From Thelephora terrestris (lineage: Eukaryota > Basidiomycota > Agaricomycetes > Thelephorales > Thelephoraceae), in the NCBI GenBank assembly GCA_015956445.1, contig WIUZ02000001.1, positions 3,720,001 to 3,784,000 of the forward strand: a DNA stretch of 64,000 nucleotides, given 5' to 3'. Numbering within the stretch: position 1 is the stretch's first letter; each line of letters begins with the position of its first letter. The notes beneath the pieces are model-generated. The model did not search any database and was not told where the DNA came from. It worked only from the letters and a program-made list of their open reading frames with translations. The position numbers and the translations under genes were made by a program. This document shows, piece by piece, positions 23,253 to 37,505 of this stretch.

Positions 23253-26200
23253 CTAACTCGATAATGTCGCCAGTTGGCTCCTCTTCTTTCCACGATTCCA
23301 ATTCCCGGCCCCTGCACGGCGGCCCTTGGGAATATGTGAAGGTGGGGGCGAATCCAAGCTTGAGTCTGTAACCCCACTGTCTTCGTCGTCGTCGTCTTCG
23401 TCGTCATCGGATTCGGGTTTAGTTTGTGACCTATTGGCAGCCGGGGCGGGTCCAACCGATTCAACTAACTTTGGAAAGATACTCCTTTGACTTGCGAGAT
23501 GAGATAGACTTCGGTAGGGCGTCGTCGCCCTGTTCTTAATGGCACTCGAACGAAGTACCCTCTGCGACGATGGAACGATTATCTTCTCTTCCTCTTCCTC
23601 ATCTTCCTCGTCCTCCGACTCTTCTGAAGATGATTTCCTGACATCGGGCAAGTCCGACGAGGGAATTGGGTATTGGCTCGTCCCAGGGAGGAACAGTGGG
23701 GTCTGCTTAATTGACGCCAAAGATGTGGGCTTCTTAACAGGGGTCGCTTTGGGTAGTTTCGAGGTGCTCCCTGTTGGACTGGAGACAAGCTCGTCAACCA
23801 TCGCCGGATCATCCGTGGATTGCTCCCCCTGTGGGAGGGCAGTCCAAGCACTGCGGGACGGGGTTCCAGCAATGGTCGTCTGAGATGTGAGCTGCTTCTT
23901 CCGTGATACGCTGGGAGCAGCAGGGGTAGAATGGTCGAGGGGTTGGCTGAAGGTAAGGTCGCCCTTAGCTTTCCGCGGAGGAGTTGGTGGCGGAAGCATT
24001 GTGTTCGGGGGGGAAGTGAGACTCCTTTGAGTTGTTTTGGAACCGGCGTCGTGGTCCCGGGCAACGACTGGATTCGCGGTCTTGCCCCGACTTTTCGCCC
24101 GTTGGGTCGGCTTGGGTTTGGGCGTGGAAGTCGTATCGGCGTCCTGAATCGGATCCTCTGCGTCCTCAGGCAAGCCCTTCTGTGACTCAGCATGAGAAGA
24201 GTCGTCCTCGATTGGGTCTCGTTTGTCGAGGACGTGTCCATTGAAAAAATCCAAAGCTTCGCCAGCGGATTTGAGGTTGGATATTGGGACCACATGAGGT
24301 CCTGGGGAAGAGGCGGAAGAATCAGGCGGGACCACCTTCGTTGATGTGTTCGTGGACTTCGTAGGTTGCGATAAGGATTCTCCTTCGGCGTCCGAGGAAG
24401 GGACGATATCTCGAGGTTCAGATACATGCGTCACCTGAGTGTTGCCTTTGGCCTATGGTTTGACAATCAGCCTTACACACCACACGTAGCTTGCCCTACC
24501 CACCTGAGTCGCCTTCAACAAAGCCTCACCAGCAACAGATTCAGTATCACTGTCATCATCGGAAGAACTCTCGACCTTTGCCAGAACCTTCAACTGCTCT
24601 TGCCTTGTCCCTTTCGACCTTGGAGCTTCATCTTCCTCATCCATCTCCATGTCTTCCCTCTCTACCTCATCTTCCTCGTCCTCGCTATGGGACGGCAAGT
24701 CCTCAAGAACACTCTTCTGGCTTAAGGTCGTAGGTGCGTGGAGAAAAGCGTCCAGCTCATCATCAGGATCAGAAATAGGGACAGTCTTTGTCTTCGGGAT
24801 ATCAGATTCGTCACCTTCTGAGGAAGTGCTCTCTGGTCGTGCCTTAGCTTGTGAAGGTTTCTGAATTGCCTTTTGCTTCGGAGGTGGGGCAGTGAGAGGT
24901 GTCATCGACTTGGCTTTGTTCTTGGGCAAGGGAAGTGGAGTTGGGGAAGTGTCATCAGGCCTGCTGCAAACGTCTGGAGGGTCGTCTGGCCCCTTCAGCA
25001 ACTGCGGCGCTTCCGCGTGTGATGTCCTGGCTCTCGCTTTCTTTCGGACTGTACTCGAATCAGAATCCACGCTTTTCAATGCGGGGGCAAACGCTTCCAG
25101 AAGCGTCGTGGATGACCCTGCTTCGAGGCCCGATGTATCTGCAAGTCTAGACTTCCTGACCGTGGGTTCGGATTTTTTCCGAGGGGGAGGTGTAAGGTTT
25201 TCACTGACGTCGGTACCGGTAGTCGAGGCGCAATTTTCCGCGCGCTGCATTGCGGCTGCGATCACCCCATTCATGATCTCCTGGATGCCCGGTGCGTTGG
25301 GAGAATCGATTCGTTTTGTAGGTGCAGCCTTCGACTTCCTCTGATTTGCTAATTGTAACGCTCACTGTTAGAGGCTACAATTTTGTCCAGAGGCAGTGCC
25401 ATCACCTTTGGGTTTTTTTGCCGTCGGTTGGGCTGGTTTCTTCACAAGGTCTAACGAACGTTCAATCGAAGTCCGAGGGGATAAGAAAACATTAAGTACC
25501 TTGCTGCTTCGACCCCTTCTCAACCGTACTCGAACCATCCGCTTGACCTGTCTTTCGCTTCTTTGTTACAATTTCAACATAAACCTGAGTTCGAGGAAAG
25601 CCAGATTTACTGACTGGCGGTTTCGATTTCGTGGTCGAACTGGATGGGACAGGTTCTTCGACATCGTTCGAATGAGAAGCGAGAGGATGGTCGGGTTTTG
25701 GTTCTGGAGACCCCGCTGGAGGTTTGGTTTTTTTCTTCGTCAAAGGTTTTGTAATGGCCTCTCGCGTCGTCATAGGTACAAGCTTGGTCACAGCCATAGG
25801 TGAATGCGGCCGGGCTATTGATCCAGAAGAAGACTCCTGCCCAAGGGGATCCTATAAATTATTGATGTCGCAGGTTAAAGAGTCAATGCGTACCTGCGTA
25901 GCCGCTGGAGATGGTATTACCGTCAATAAGTCAAGGACGACCGTCTTCCGTTTCTTAGTCGCTAGTGGAGGCTTTGGTACATCTGCCAGTTCTATAGTTG
26001 GTTCCACGACTCGCTCCTCTGGCTCTGCGGGCGTCGGGTCGGTTTGGGCTGCTCCTACACTTTTCTTTTTCTTCTTTCTCTTCGCTGTGGAGGTAGATGG
26101 CTGGTTTGAATCGGCAACTATACTCGCGCTGGCAGCGTTATGGGGCATGTTTCCGTAAGCTTCCCCTTGCTCTGCACGAGGTTCAAGAGGTTCGGCTGTG

Positions 26201-26884
26201 ATAGCAGTGTTGCCCACAGCTGAAATTGACTGTTCAGGTTCAACTTTCCGCCGCTTCTTCCGCTTCCGGGTTACAGACGGCGTAGCTTCGAGATCGGTAG
26301 TGATTTGTGAAGCTTTTCGTTTCCCAAGGGTGGGGTCTTCAGTCTCAGCGGGATGCTGAGGAACGGGGTTCGAGTGAAGCTCTGCAGACACAAATGTGCT
26401 TGAAGAGATGGGTCCCATCTTTTGTTCCGTTGTGAATAATGTATACGGAGACCCTGGATATTGGAGATACATTACCTTCGACTGATCTCGCAAACCCCCA
26501 TTAACTGAGATATGCAGCTGGGGAGCAGATTTGGCAAAATGGCAAAAGGCCTCATACTCCTCCTCTACCCGTGCATACGAATTAGTAAACAACGGCAAAG
26601 GACAGCGTAGGAAAGGACGAGCCTGTCTCAATATCGAGAGAGTAGTCCCCGTCGATTTGTTTAATTACGAGCGGGTCATTTTTTGAAATGCTCAACCTGG
26701 CCCTGAGCGCCTTTTGGAAGTCCGCGAAGGAGCCATCTGCGTTATTGGTAGTAAGCTTGCGTGTAGAGTTCTGGATGCTAAGAATACTCCGAGGACCTCT
26801 GTGCAACCAAGCGAAAGATTTTCCGGGAGCGTGGTAGATGACCCGTGCTCGTGAACCTCCGCCAGACCCAGTGGTGGATTGCAT
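23253..26884 (-). CDS. large disordered nuclear-type protein with PB1-like N-terminal domain
   Basis: Six exons (26884-26623, 26564-25894, 25851-25500, 25450-25406, 25348-24504, 24452-23253) give 1124 aa. Only residues ~10-125 look folded: a basic strand region, then 'FADFQKALRARLSI' and 'VIKQIDGDYSLDIETEEEYE'. This matches the OPCA-type acidic loop and following strands of PB1 domains, or another ubiquitin-like fold. The rest is low complexity with many KKRK/RKRKKRRK basic clusters and acidic Ser/Glu/Asp runs, typical of nucleolar or chromatin scaffolds. A ubiquitin-like head on a long charged tail recalls Net1/Cfi1-type nucleolar proteins, but I see no specific signature. The first intron (26622-26565) must start with GC to keep the frame. 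Divergent from the complex I subunit gene with 92 bp between ATGs. Confidence 0.7.
26565..26622 (-). other. inferred GC-AG intron in the PB1-like gene
   Basis: The 5' site is GACAG|GCTCGT and the 3' site CGGGTAG, with a branch-like TTTACTAAT. No GT in the region restores the frame of the PB1-like strand that continues after it. Confidence 0.62.
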
Positions 26885-26976
26885 GAAACGGGGTTGCAAG
26901 TGTGGGAAAACCGAGGGAAAGCCGAAACCCGGCCAATCCCATCGCCTACTTCATTCCATTTCCGAACTCGTTCATC
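26885..26976. promoter_or_regulatory. 92-bp divergent promoter
   Basis: The ATGs of the PB1-like gene (-) and the NDUFB2-like gene (+) are separated by 92 bp, so both leaders and promoters must share this stretch. I see no clear TATA element. Confidence 0.5.
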
Positions 26977-27361
26977 ATGGCAGGTCATCACGGTGCGTCC
27001 TGCCACCGTTGTTCAAGCTTTTCGGTGCGGTTGTGCAGGTTGGCTGAACGGCAGAAATTTCTAGGTCCCGGCTTCAACCCGCATCTCCCCGGTTTCAGAC
27101 ATCAATTCCTGGCAAAGGCACTGGGGGCGACTATGTGGTTCTTTATTTTCTACCGTGCTAGGTGCGTGACCTGGAGTGAAATTTGTTTGTGTCTGACGAT
27201 CCACCCGCTATGCGCAGGCAAGACGGCGCGAAACTTCTGGTATGACCCATCAAATTTCCTTTCACGCTGGTCGGCTCACCTCCGTTCCGTAGGGATTAAG
27301 TCACCCGTGGGAGGCCCACGGACATGGCCATCATGACGAACATGGTCACGAACACCACTAG
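26977..27361 (+). CDS. NDUFB2: NADH:ubiquinone oxidoreductase subunit, NDUFB2-like
   Basis: Four very small exons (26977-26992, 27065-27161, 27218-27239, 27293-27361) join in phase to a 67-aa protein. It has a single membrane segment ('LGATMWFFIFYRARQDG'), the following 'LLGLSHPWE', and a His-rich tail. This is the fungal form of the complex I beta-subcomplex accessory subunit NDUFB2 (human pattern: a Trp-rich helix, then Asp and a LGHFPYP-like turn). It is expected in the mitochondrial inner membrane arm. The first exon carries only 16 coding nt, so gene finders easily miss the gene. Confidence 0.8.
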
Positions 27362-27792
27362 ACCTATTCTCATTGCACTTTTGCACCGTCCAGCACATCG
27401 TCATACCAAATAAAGCACTGTATTCGCATTGAGAACTCCATCCATCAACCCCACATGCGACAAAGTTCAAAACTTCGAAGCAATCTAGCCCTCACTGAAG
27501 CTCCGGCCAAGCCCGGGCAAGTATAGTCTTCCAGCAATCCGGCTGCCAGGAAGAACGCACCCGTATTCTTTGTCTCTAGTGCGAGCCAGAGAAACCTTCA
27601 ATTCGTCCCAGGTTTCTTATAGCGAAAAGTCAATAGATGCATTCATGGGTTGACTTTCGAGCGTTTGTACTTTGATTTGATGGCGCGTAAGTTTGAGTCT
27701 GACCGGGTGCAGAGTGGGGGCTTCCGCTAGTAGTCAGGTGAACAAATGGTTGTGAAGTGACACTTTGAGTGACGCAGTCCGTGCCGCGGACT
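27362..27792. other. intergenic, nothing seen
   Basis: This is the 3' end of the NDUFB2-like gene and the promoter of phosphoesterase B. No repeat, RNA or coding signal was recognised. Confidence 0.4.
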
Positions 27793-29407
27793 ATGTTGAT
27801 TCTTTCCTGGTTATGGCTCTTTATCGTCCTCTGGTTTGAAATCGGCGTGTTTTATGCGTCCGTAAGAAGGTGTAACTGGCCGGTATGTGCTCAACGCCCG
27901 CCGACGCTCGTTTCTCTTGCACTCCTCATCCAGAACCCGACAGGGCCAAAACCTGGGCGGTAACCACAAGAACATCCTTATTGTCGCAGACCCTCAAATT
28001 CTCGACCGCCATTCATACCCAGAACGGCCATCATGGCTCAGGCTGCTCAGCCAGATAATGACGGATCTGAATATGCGAAAAAGCTGGAGAGCCGTTAATC
28101 AGAGGTTCCGCCCCGATTACGTCGTATTTCTGGGCGACATGATGGATAATGGGAGGCTGGACATGACCCATGAGGAGTACGTGCATCAATCAACACGCTC
28201 AACCGACCTCATGGTCGCGTTCCAGGTACGAGGGGTATTACGGCCGATTCTTGGGCGTTTTTTCCGCACCAAAAGAGAAGGTGTATTACGCTGCAGGAAA
28301 CCACGATGTGGGGTACGCCTATCTATGTCGCACAACTGGCTTTCCAAGTCGTGCTTAACCCTTCCTTCCCTTCGCAGCCTGGGTAGCTCAGGGACCTTTC
28401 CCGAAAACGCCGTCGAGCGATACGTTTCGCACTTCGGGCCTCTCAACCAAGTTGTACAAATCACTGCCAAATACCGCCTAATTATCGTTGATGCGCCGAG
28501 TCTTGTCGATGAGGATGAAGAGCGGATGAAACACGGCGTTCCGATAAAGGATTGGCCGTCCGTTGGCGGACCCTTGGAATTCATCAAAGGGTTGTCCAAA
28601 GCACCAGGTAGGGCGTATAAGCGGTGATGACATCATGGCTGCTTTGTTTACCCTGGGTCGCTTTCGTGCAGGTCAAGAAGGTGTACACAATATTTTGATA
28701 ACGCACATTCCACTTTATCGCCCACCTGGGACGGATTGTGGTCCTAGTCGAGAGCGCGGGACTATCAGAGCCGGAAGGGGAACCGGATACGAGAACACAC
28801 TAAGTTCTGAGATATCTGAATTTCTAATCGCACGGATCCGACCTGTGCTTGTCTTCAGGTGCGCGCTGATTGTGTACCTCGCGCTCAAAGATCGTTATCT
28901 GAGACACCCGATAGCGGCGATGACCATGATTATTGCGAGGTAAGACACCAGGGCGGTGTTCAAGAAGTCACCGTCAAGTCATTCTCGATGGCTATGGGGA
29001 TTCGAAAACCCGGGTTTCAGCTACTCTCCGTCCCACAGGATGACGGAGCCAGCACCGGTGCGGTCGGACAGCTGTGCTTGTTGCCCGACCAGCTCGGAAT
29101 TTACCTTGACCGGTATATCCCCTTTGTCGCTCTTACACTGGGGATAATGGTCGTAGACCTTTTACTCACGAGGAAGACGGGTATGGGGTCCGATCGACGA
29201 GCAGGCGACGAGGGCACAATTTTGCCCCTGCACAAAATCAAGATCATGAGGCCGGTGGTGGATTGGTGGGTTCTGAGGGGACTGAGAAGAAGGAGACGTG
29301 CCGGCCGGGGGTTGATAGGGGATTTTGCGCGCTATTTTTTCGACGTTGCGGGGATCCCGGGAGGGGCGTTTGTGCTGATCAGTATCGTGTTTATGGTCTT
29401 GCTGTAA
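27793..29407 (+). CDS. Cdc1/Ted1-type membrane phosphoesterase, copy B
   Basis: Six exons (27793-27882, 27944-28176, 28226-28326, 28392-28607, 28672-28858, 28915-29407) give 439 aa. The N-terminus is a membrane anchor ('WLWLFIVLWFEIGVFYAS'). The phosphoesterase domain has VADPQ, GDMMDNGR, GNHD (~132-135), THIPLY and SGDDHDYCE (~276-284), so all metal-ligand positions expected from the family are present. Two further hydrophobic segments follow, one at the C-terminus. It is expected to act in the ER/Golgi on GPI-anchor ethanolamine phosphate or in manganese-dependent remodelling, as known for Cdc1/PGAP5. It is a paralog of 17153-19227 in opposite orientation and shares intron positions, including an exon of exactly 187 nt in both. 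Confidence 0.86.
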
Positions 29408-29749
29408 CCGAGCTGGCTGCTTGTCCGCTTCCATACTTAAGGCCTAAGGCATCGGCTTGCTTTGTACTCTTCGCCCACCATATTCGACATCAGGAAGCAA
29501 ACGCAAAGGGCGAGGGTCAAGGCCCAGCACCGGCGTTCATACGTATCCCCCTTACCATCCCCCATCTCAGCGCCCATCCTAGAAGACCCAAGCGAGGATC
29601 TAGAGGACGGATTACAAGAGAGACGTCACAAGAAAAAGTACAATCAACCACGACCGTCTCTTCCCAGGACTCTATCCGCTCCTGATCTCTTAATCTCGAC
29701 CTTGACCTCTTCCCCCACCCATCTGCACGACCTCCGTGACTCGCCGACC
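29408..29749. other. UGP1 upstream region
   Basis: The frame of UGP1 exon 1 is open back to about 29462 but has no ATG before 29750, so this is probably leader and promoter. It is pyrimidine-rich close to the ATG. Confidence 0.4.
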
Positions 29750-32005
<2,256 letters not shown>

Positions 32006-32512
32006 GACCCCTCGAAAGAACGAAGTAGAACGGTTGTTGTTAGAGAGAGTATGGACATTGGTTTTGTTTTGAGTCTACGTGTTGTCGGTGTCTTTTAATA
32101 TGGAATGAGAATCACTAGAAGTCAATTGAACAGTTTCGCCCGGTCGGACACTTCTCCGTTCAACGTTCACCGGTAGTCGGGGTACGTGTCATTGCGTAAG
32201 TGAAGTGGTGTGGCTTGAAGCTCTAGGTCGAGCACTAGCATCTGGGCTTACCGCATAGGGTCGTTTGCAACATCTGTGTGAGAAACCTGTGCTAACCGTT
32301 CTATTTTTTCACTCTCCCTGTGCCCATCGACTCATCGAGGAGGGGGCGTGCAAGTTTTGGATGCTTTTTGATCGAGGTCTGTTCCATCACAGATCAGCCC
32401 AAATTGGTTATTGCGCGAGACTTGGCAGGTCCTGCTTCTCACCCTCTCCCACCTCCTCCCCCACTCATTCCTTCGACTATCCTCGAGCCCTGCACCTGGG
32501 GTAACGCACAGG
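32006..32512. other. intergenic, nothing seen
   Basis: Spacer between UGP1 and the glycosyltransferase gene, both on the plus strand. It has a pyrimidine-rich patch just before the next ATG. Confidence 0.4.
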
Positions 32513-34509
32513 ATGCCAAGCATAGCTAGATCTCGGCTAGTTCGCGATGTCGTCCTCGTATTCCTAGGCGCCATCTCTATGCACTTCATCACAACTCTCC
32601 TACACCCTTTCGATGAAATCTATCCAACTTGGACCGTGCAAAGCTACCACCAGGAAGAAATACTCATCGAACCTCCTTACGACGAGAGCGTCGACAGTAA
32701 CAGGGACGATAATCATTTGTTCGATTATGGCAACTTGCGCATGGACGACCCGCCGTCACCTCCCGCCAGCACTACTGTCGATGTTTTGACGACAATTCCG
32801 GAGACAGAACTGGTCGAACACGCTCCGGGGTGGACAGTATTCAAGAACTTGTACATGTCCAACGGCACCTTCTTTGTCGTTTCGGAAAAGCCCCGTTCGG
32901 AATTCCCCAAATTACTGTACATCCTCTCCGTGTCCATCCCTGCGTTAAACACTCCAGAAAACATCCAAGCTCGATTGCCAACGGACGACGAGATGAATTT
33001 TATCACTACTCAGGAAGCCTTGGAGAGGTGGGGACCTCTCAGGCCCGGTGAGAAAAACCGGATTTGGTCCATTGCGGGAAACACCGTAAGTGTTCCTACC
33101 CGAAATCCATTCTAACTTTTCCTTCCTCTCTCCGCCTTTTTTCTTCGCTTCATCCGACGGCACTTCGTCATTCACCGAAGCCCATCTCGGTCTTTGTTCG
33201 GCGTCCGCTTGTGTCAAAACAGTACTGATTTTCATATGCCCTCGCGTTTAGTGGTTTTTCAATGATCCCTGGCAATGTATGTGATTCCGTATCTATGGTC
33301 ACCACCGATATGTCCGAGTGGCGGCCATCGCATTTCATGAGACTGATCTGCATTGGCAGTCTTGGACCACTATTACCACTTCGTGGCAGAGCTTCTCTTC
33401 GGCACGTGGGCCTTCTGGGTCGGTTCCTTCAATGCGACGATCGACACCAAAACGTGGACCTCAAGCGCACCTCCCGTTCATCGCGCCATGTTCGCTAACA
33501 ACCCTCCACAGGGTATCAGAGACGGACCAGGTTTCAACTCCTACTTCTTGCGTTCCGTGTTTTCATCTGTTACTATCGAGACGGAGCGGGATTGGATCGA
33601 CAGGGTTTTCTTGACCGCCGACGGAGACAGGGCTTACCATTTCGATAACATTTTGATCGCCGACAGAAGTGCCTCTTTCAGAGGGAAACTCTGCGGGTTA
33701 CAAAACCAACGGATTGCCGCAGAGGCTTACGAGCCTTTGTGGAAAACCGGGAGGCTACAGAAGGAGTGGTGGGAGCCTATCAGGAGGGAGTTCTTGCGAT
33801 TCGCTGGCGTCGATGACGGGTCTATGGATTTGGGATTTAATATCGACAAGACTTGGGAGGAAGAGAGGGAAAAGGTTGTCAAGGCTCTAGGGCCCAACCG
33901 GGACGATTTGCCTGTCCATGTCCCCATCTCCAGCGATAAAACGATCATCACGTACATTAGCAGGCAAGCGGCGAGGAGGCACTTGATTCCCGAGGATCAT
34001 CGGTTGCTCGTTGCTGCCTTGCAGGAGATGACCGCAAGGAAGGGGTACGAGCTGATCATTATCGAGGCTGAGAAGTTGTCCAAGGATGAGCAGCTTACTA
34101 TAATGTCGAGGACCACAGTATGGAAACACGTCCGCCAGCATTCGATTTATTGATCAATGCATTTTTAGGTCCTGCTCGGCGTTCACGGAAATGGCCTTTC
34201 GCATGTGTTGTGGTTGGCTCCGTCCAGGTTCACAACCGTAATCGAGATTTTCTTCCCTGGAGGGTTCGCGTATGACTACGAGTGGACAACGCGGGCCATT
34301 GGGGGAAGGCACTTTGGTGTTTGGAACGACACGTATGTCCCCTGCCTTTTTATCTCGAGGACGTCGTTGAACACCGATCCTGCAGTTATTTCACACATCC
34401 TGATACTCCTGGTGTCAACTACCCAGAAGGGTTCCAAGGGACGAGTATTCCCGCTTACGGTCCCGCTGTCGCAAAGCTAATCGAGGATAGGCTGGACGGG
34501 AAACTGTAG
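32513..34509 (+). CDS. type II membrane glycosyltransferase, GT61/DUF563 type
   Basis: Five exons (32513-33085, 33252-33276, 33360-34117, 34169-34332, 34386-34509) give 547 aa. The N-terminus has a short basic stretch then a membrane anchor ('DVVLVFLGAISMHFITTLL'), as in Golgi glycosyltransferases. The catalytic region shows GT61-type landmarks: 'LDHYYHFVAELLFGTW' early, 'ITYISRQAARRHL' in the middle, and 'VLLGVHGNGLSHVLWL' followed by 'VIEIFFPGGF' near the end. GT61 includes plant beta-1,2-xylosyltransferases and animal EOGT; basidiomycete members probably decorate wall or capsule glycans. The acceptor cannot be told from sequence. The second exon has only 25 nt. Confidence 0.88.
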
Positions 34510-34780
34510 TATGGACCTCCTTATTTCACCATTCGATTTCTCTCTACCCCCAGTTCCCATGGACACCACACCCGCATTCATTTCCCCCATCCAATCACTC
34601 GTACTCGCCATTCCTCTCAGCCCTATGACCTATATGATCTTCCTTATATAACATACCCCGCTTTCAGCGAACTGTAACGAACGCTATCCCTTTCTGTTGT
34701 GCGAGATGTCTTTTGCGCGAGATGTTTGTTGTTCGCTTTGCACTTTGTTGACATTTTTTGGACACGGCTCATTTACATAG

Positions 34781-35990
34781 TTATAAATTGTCAGCCGATA
34801 CCAGGATATCTGACCCTATGTCCTGAGGACCGGCAGGAGGAGACGGGTGAAGGGGTTGTGGCTGGGTCATATGTCGGGGGACAATGGTCTTGGTCCCTTG
34901 AAACGGTTTGTCAAAGGCATCTCTCAGCCTCTTCACTTTGACCTGTCCGAACCCTGGGAGCTTCTCGAGCCGTTCCGCCGGAGCGTTGGCGATATCAGCA
35001 AAGCTCTACGGTGGAAACCTCATTAATGTCCAGCCCCGGCAAAATGGAGGGGCGCAAGCATTATGATAAAAGCCATACCCCGATCGATGAACGTAGAGTT
35101 TGCACGTCAGTTTTGTTAACTTTGCTGATGCTTGTGAGGGCGGATCGGAAGACGGATGAGTGATCCTTGTCGACCCGCTCTTTGATCATCGTCGGCGGTC
35201 TGTGTTCGAGCTTTTTGAAGCTCGAGATGTATAGTCCAGCTTCGTCGTTGCTGTTTGGGATTAGGGATTTACAGGGAGTGGGGAAAAGAAAGGTGGACCG
35301 ATGCACTGACGTCCAGGCCACGATTATCGTGATGTTGTTGATCAAGCATTTCTAACCCAGAGTGAGCCTGGCCCTCCGACGCTGAGAGAGAAATACGGGA
35401 CGTCACCTTTGTCAATTCTCGTATTGGCACTTGGTGCTCGGACTAACGAACGTTAATATTGTGCGTGGGTTGAAACGGATGGATCAGCCCAACGCCTCCG
35501 AAGATGCATATATCATCGGTAAACCTACGATATCGCAAAGGATAAGCAGGATCCGCAGATTGTACGATGACCCGAGACTGTCAATGCGTTGGGAGATGTA
35601 CTCCGGGTGTAACCTATGGTATTTCAGGCTGCAGCACAACATGATACCCCAATTAGCAAGTTGACAAACGGACGATGCAGTCCATGAAGTGATCTCGCGT
35701 ACCTGAGGAACAGGATACCAGTCGTCCTACCGACCTGAAAGTCAGCGACTATATCCCCAAACTCTCTGCCTTGTTTTATACATTCGAGCAGGGGGTTCTT
35801 CCTCTGCCGCTGTGGGTCAATTCCACCGAGGAATACCGCCGCCTTTGCAGAGGGCACTTGCCTGACGCTGGCTCACGATGACGTTGTTTCCAGAACCAGG
35901 CATGACAACCGGTGGTTGCTTTACCGGTGGCTTTGGGGGTTGTCGAGAAGGACCGGTCCCTGTGTCTGAGGTTACATCGGTGCCGCTCAT
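34781..35990 (-). CDS. RAD10: DNA excision-repair nuclease subunit RAD10/ERCC1
   Basis: Seven exons (35990-35862, 35803-35703, 35628-35529, 35442-35407, 35351-35311, 35250-35079, 35005-34781) give 267 aa. It forms the structure-specific 5' endonuclease with RAD1/XPF in nucleotide excision repair and single-strand annealing. The Pro-rich N-terminus leads to the central ERCC1 domain ('NNVIVSQRQRKNPLLE', 'EFGDIVADFQVGRTTGILFLSLKYHRLHPEYI') and then a C-terminal tandem helix-hairpin-helix ('LTSISKVNKTDVQTLR', 'LPGFGQVKVKRLRDAF') used for XPF pairing. No catalytic site is expected in this subunit. The first intron (35861-35804) has a GC 5' border with the perfect context CAG|GCAAGT. Confidence 0.93.
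35804..35861 (-). other. inferred GC-AG intron in RAD10
   Basis: The 5' site CAG|GCAAGT and 3' site CAGCGGCAG splice 'IVSQRQ' directly to 'RKNPLLE', matching the conserved Rad10 order 'RQ-x-NP'. Reading through reaches a stop after 18 codons. Confidence 0.8.
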
Positions 35991-36227
35991 CGTGGTCGTA
36001 ATTAGGTGGCGGAACGAGGAGCTTATTCACATCGCGGACTTGGAAGTTTCACTTCAGCTGTCGCCTGCATTACGCCCCGTGGATCGATTGTTCGGCCAAG
36101 ACGGCCAAGAGTGTTTGCAACTAATTTGGGGTATTGGGACGGGGTCCTAGTCTCCACGCCTTCCCAACGTGGCTCTTCTTGACCGTGACGGTCATCCACT
36201 GAAGCAAGGGTCGTGATCACCGCAAGC

Positions 36228-37012
36228 ATGTTCCGCCCTCAAGTTATGCTTCTGGCTCTCGTGCTTTCTTTGTCTTGTGAGTGGATATAAATATGGCACA
36301 AATTTCGATCCCGAAGGGGGGAGAGGAACTTTTTTTACTAACAAGTCTCATTTTTTGGGTAATAGTTGTCACCGCAGATACGTCGCTCTACATTCCCGGT
36401 TACGAAGACGAGCCGGTCAGTGTTACTGTCCTCGGCGTGGGCTCTGATGGTCGCACGACGTGGCGGATTGAACCTGGTACGCCGACGGGGACTGTCTCAC
36501 CTGTTGTATTCATTCCCACTGGTAAGCATTTGTCCCGCCACTGTTCCCACTCCCGCAAATGATGTCCATCTGCGCTATGGCATAGTTTGGTGTACGACTG
36601 GGGGCGTTCCCAGACCCCATAAACTGCGGAAGAAAACGTGGCTGACGTCCCAATTCGTTTCCCATTCCATACAGCTACGATGGTACAAGGCCCCTCCGAT
36701 GCGGTCCTTTATGCTTCCCTCCCTGATCAAGTCGGGCTAACAGTCTCGTGTGCCCTCAGCTCGGGCGAGGCGAACTGCGTCGGCCGAATCGATGAAAACG
36801 ACACTCTGACGATCACGACGACGTTCTCGGAGCCGGTGAAATCGTATTTGGTACAAGGCGGTGGTGGGTCTCCGCCAACTCCCACCCCCGCGCCCAGCGG
36901 AAGCGGATCCAATTCGACCACCAACGGTTCTTCCGTCACGAACGCTGCGATGGGTGTTGGGTTGTTGGTTGGGGGCGTTGTCGCTGGTATGATTACCCTG
37001 TTTTTGGTTTGA
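36228..37012 (+). CDS. small secreted GPI-type protein
   Basis: Three exons (36228-36276, 36366-36521, 36675-37012) give 180 aa. The signal peptide ends near 'FVTA'. A ~115-residue beta-rich domain with one cysteine pair follows ('VSCALSSGEANCVG'), then a Pro/Ser/Gly/Asn-rich linker and a hydrophobic C-terminus ('MGVGLLVGGVVAGMITLFLV'), which together form a typical GPI-attachment signal. I do not recognise an enzyme motif; it is probably a wall or plasma-membrane surface protein. Divergent from RAD10 (237 bp). A degenerate copy of its 3' end lies at 45060-45250. Confidence 0.72.
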
Positions 37013-37505
37013 GGGACTCTTAGGCTTGTCTCCGATACGACTCGTGTCTTTGCATCTTGACTCTTTTCATATCCTTTTGGTTCTCTCGCTCAGATGTCGA
37101 ACGGCTTTCTATGACTTCTTTGAACTTGCTGAAATCTGGAGAAAGGCAACTGTGCGGACCCGACGCTCTCTGGGATTCAGAATATGATAATCCACAGTCA
37201 CTGGGACTCGAAATATCCTTCCCGTGTCGTGGAAAGTCATAACTGTAACTCCTGAATTCAAACCAATGCAGGTCCAAAGGGGCGATTAATCCGAGTCTGA
37301 ATCACACGCGCTTAAGCTCAGGATCAGTACGCGTCCCCTAGCTCTGAATGATACGATTCGATGACTGGAGGAGTTTACAGTACAACTAAGATTCCAGGGA
37401 AACATTAAACGGTTCCATAGCAGGGTAAATTTTTGTTGGAGCAAAAAGTTTACAGGAGGCAGAAGTTAGCGATTAGGCTGTAGATCGAGTCGATCTTCCG
37501 AAGTC
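37013..37505. other. intergenic, nothing seen
   Basis: Spacer between the GPI-type gene and SGNH copy 1. No further gene was recognised. Confidence 0.4.
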
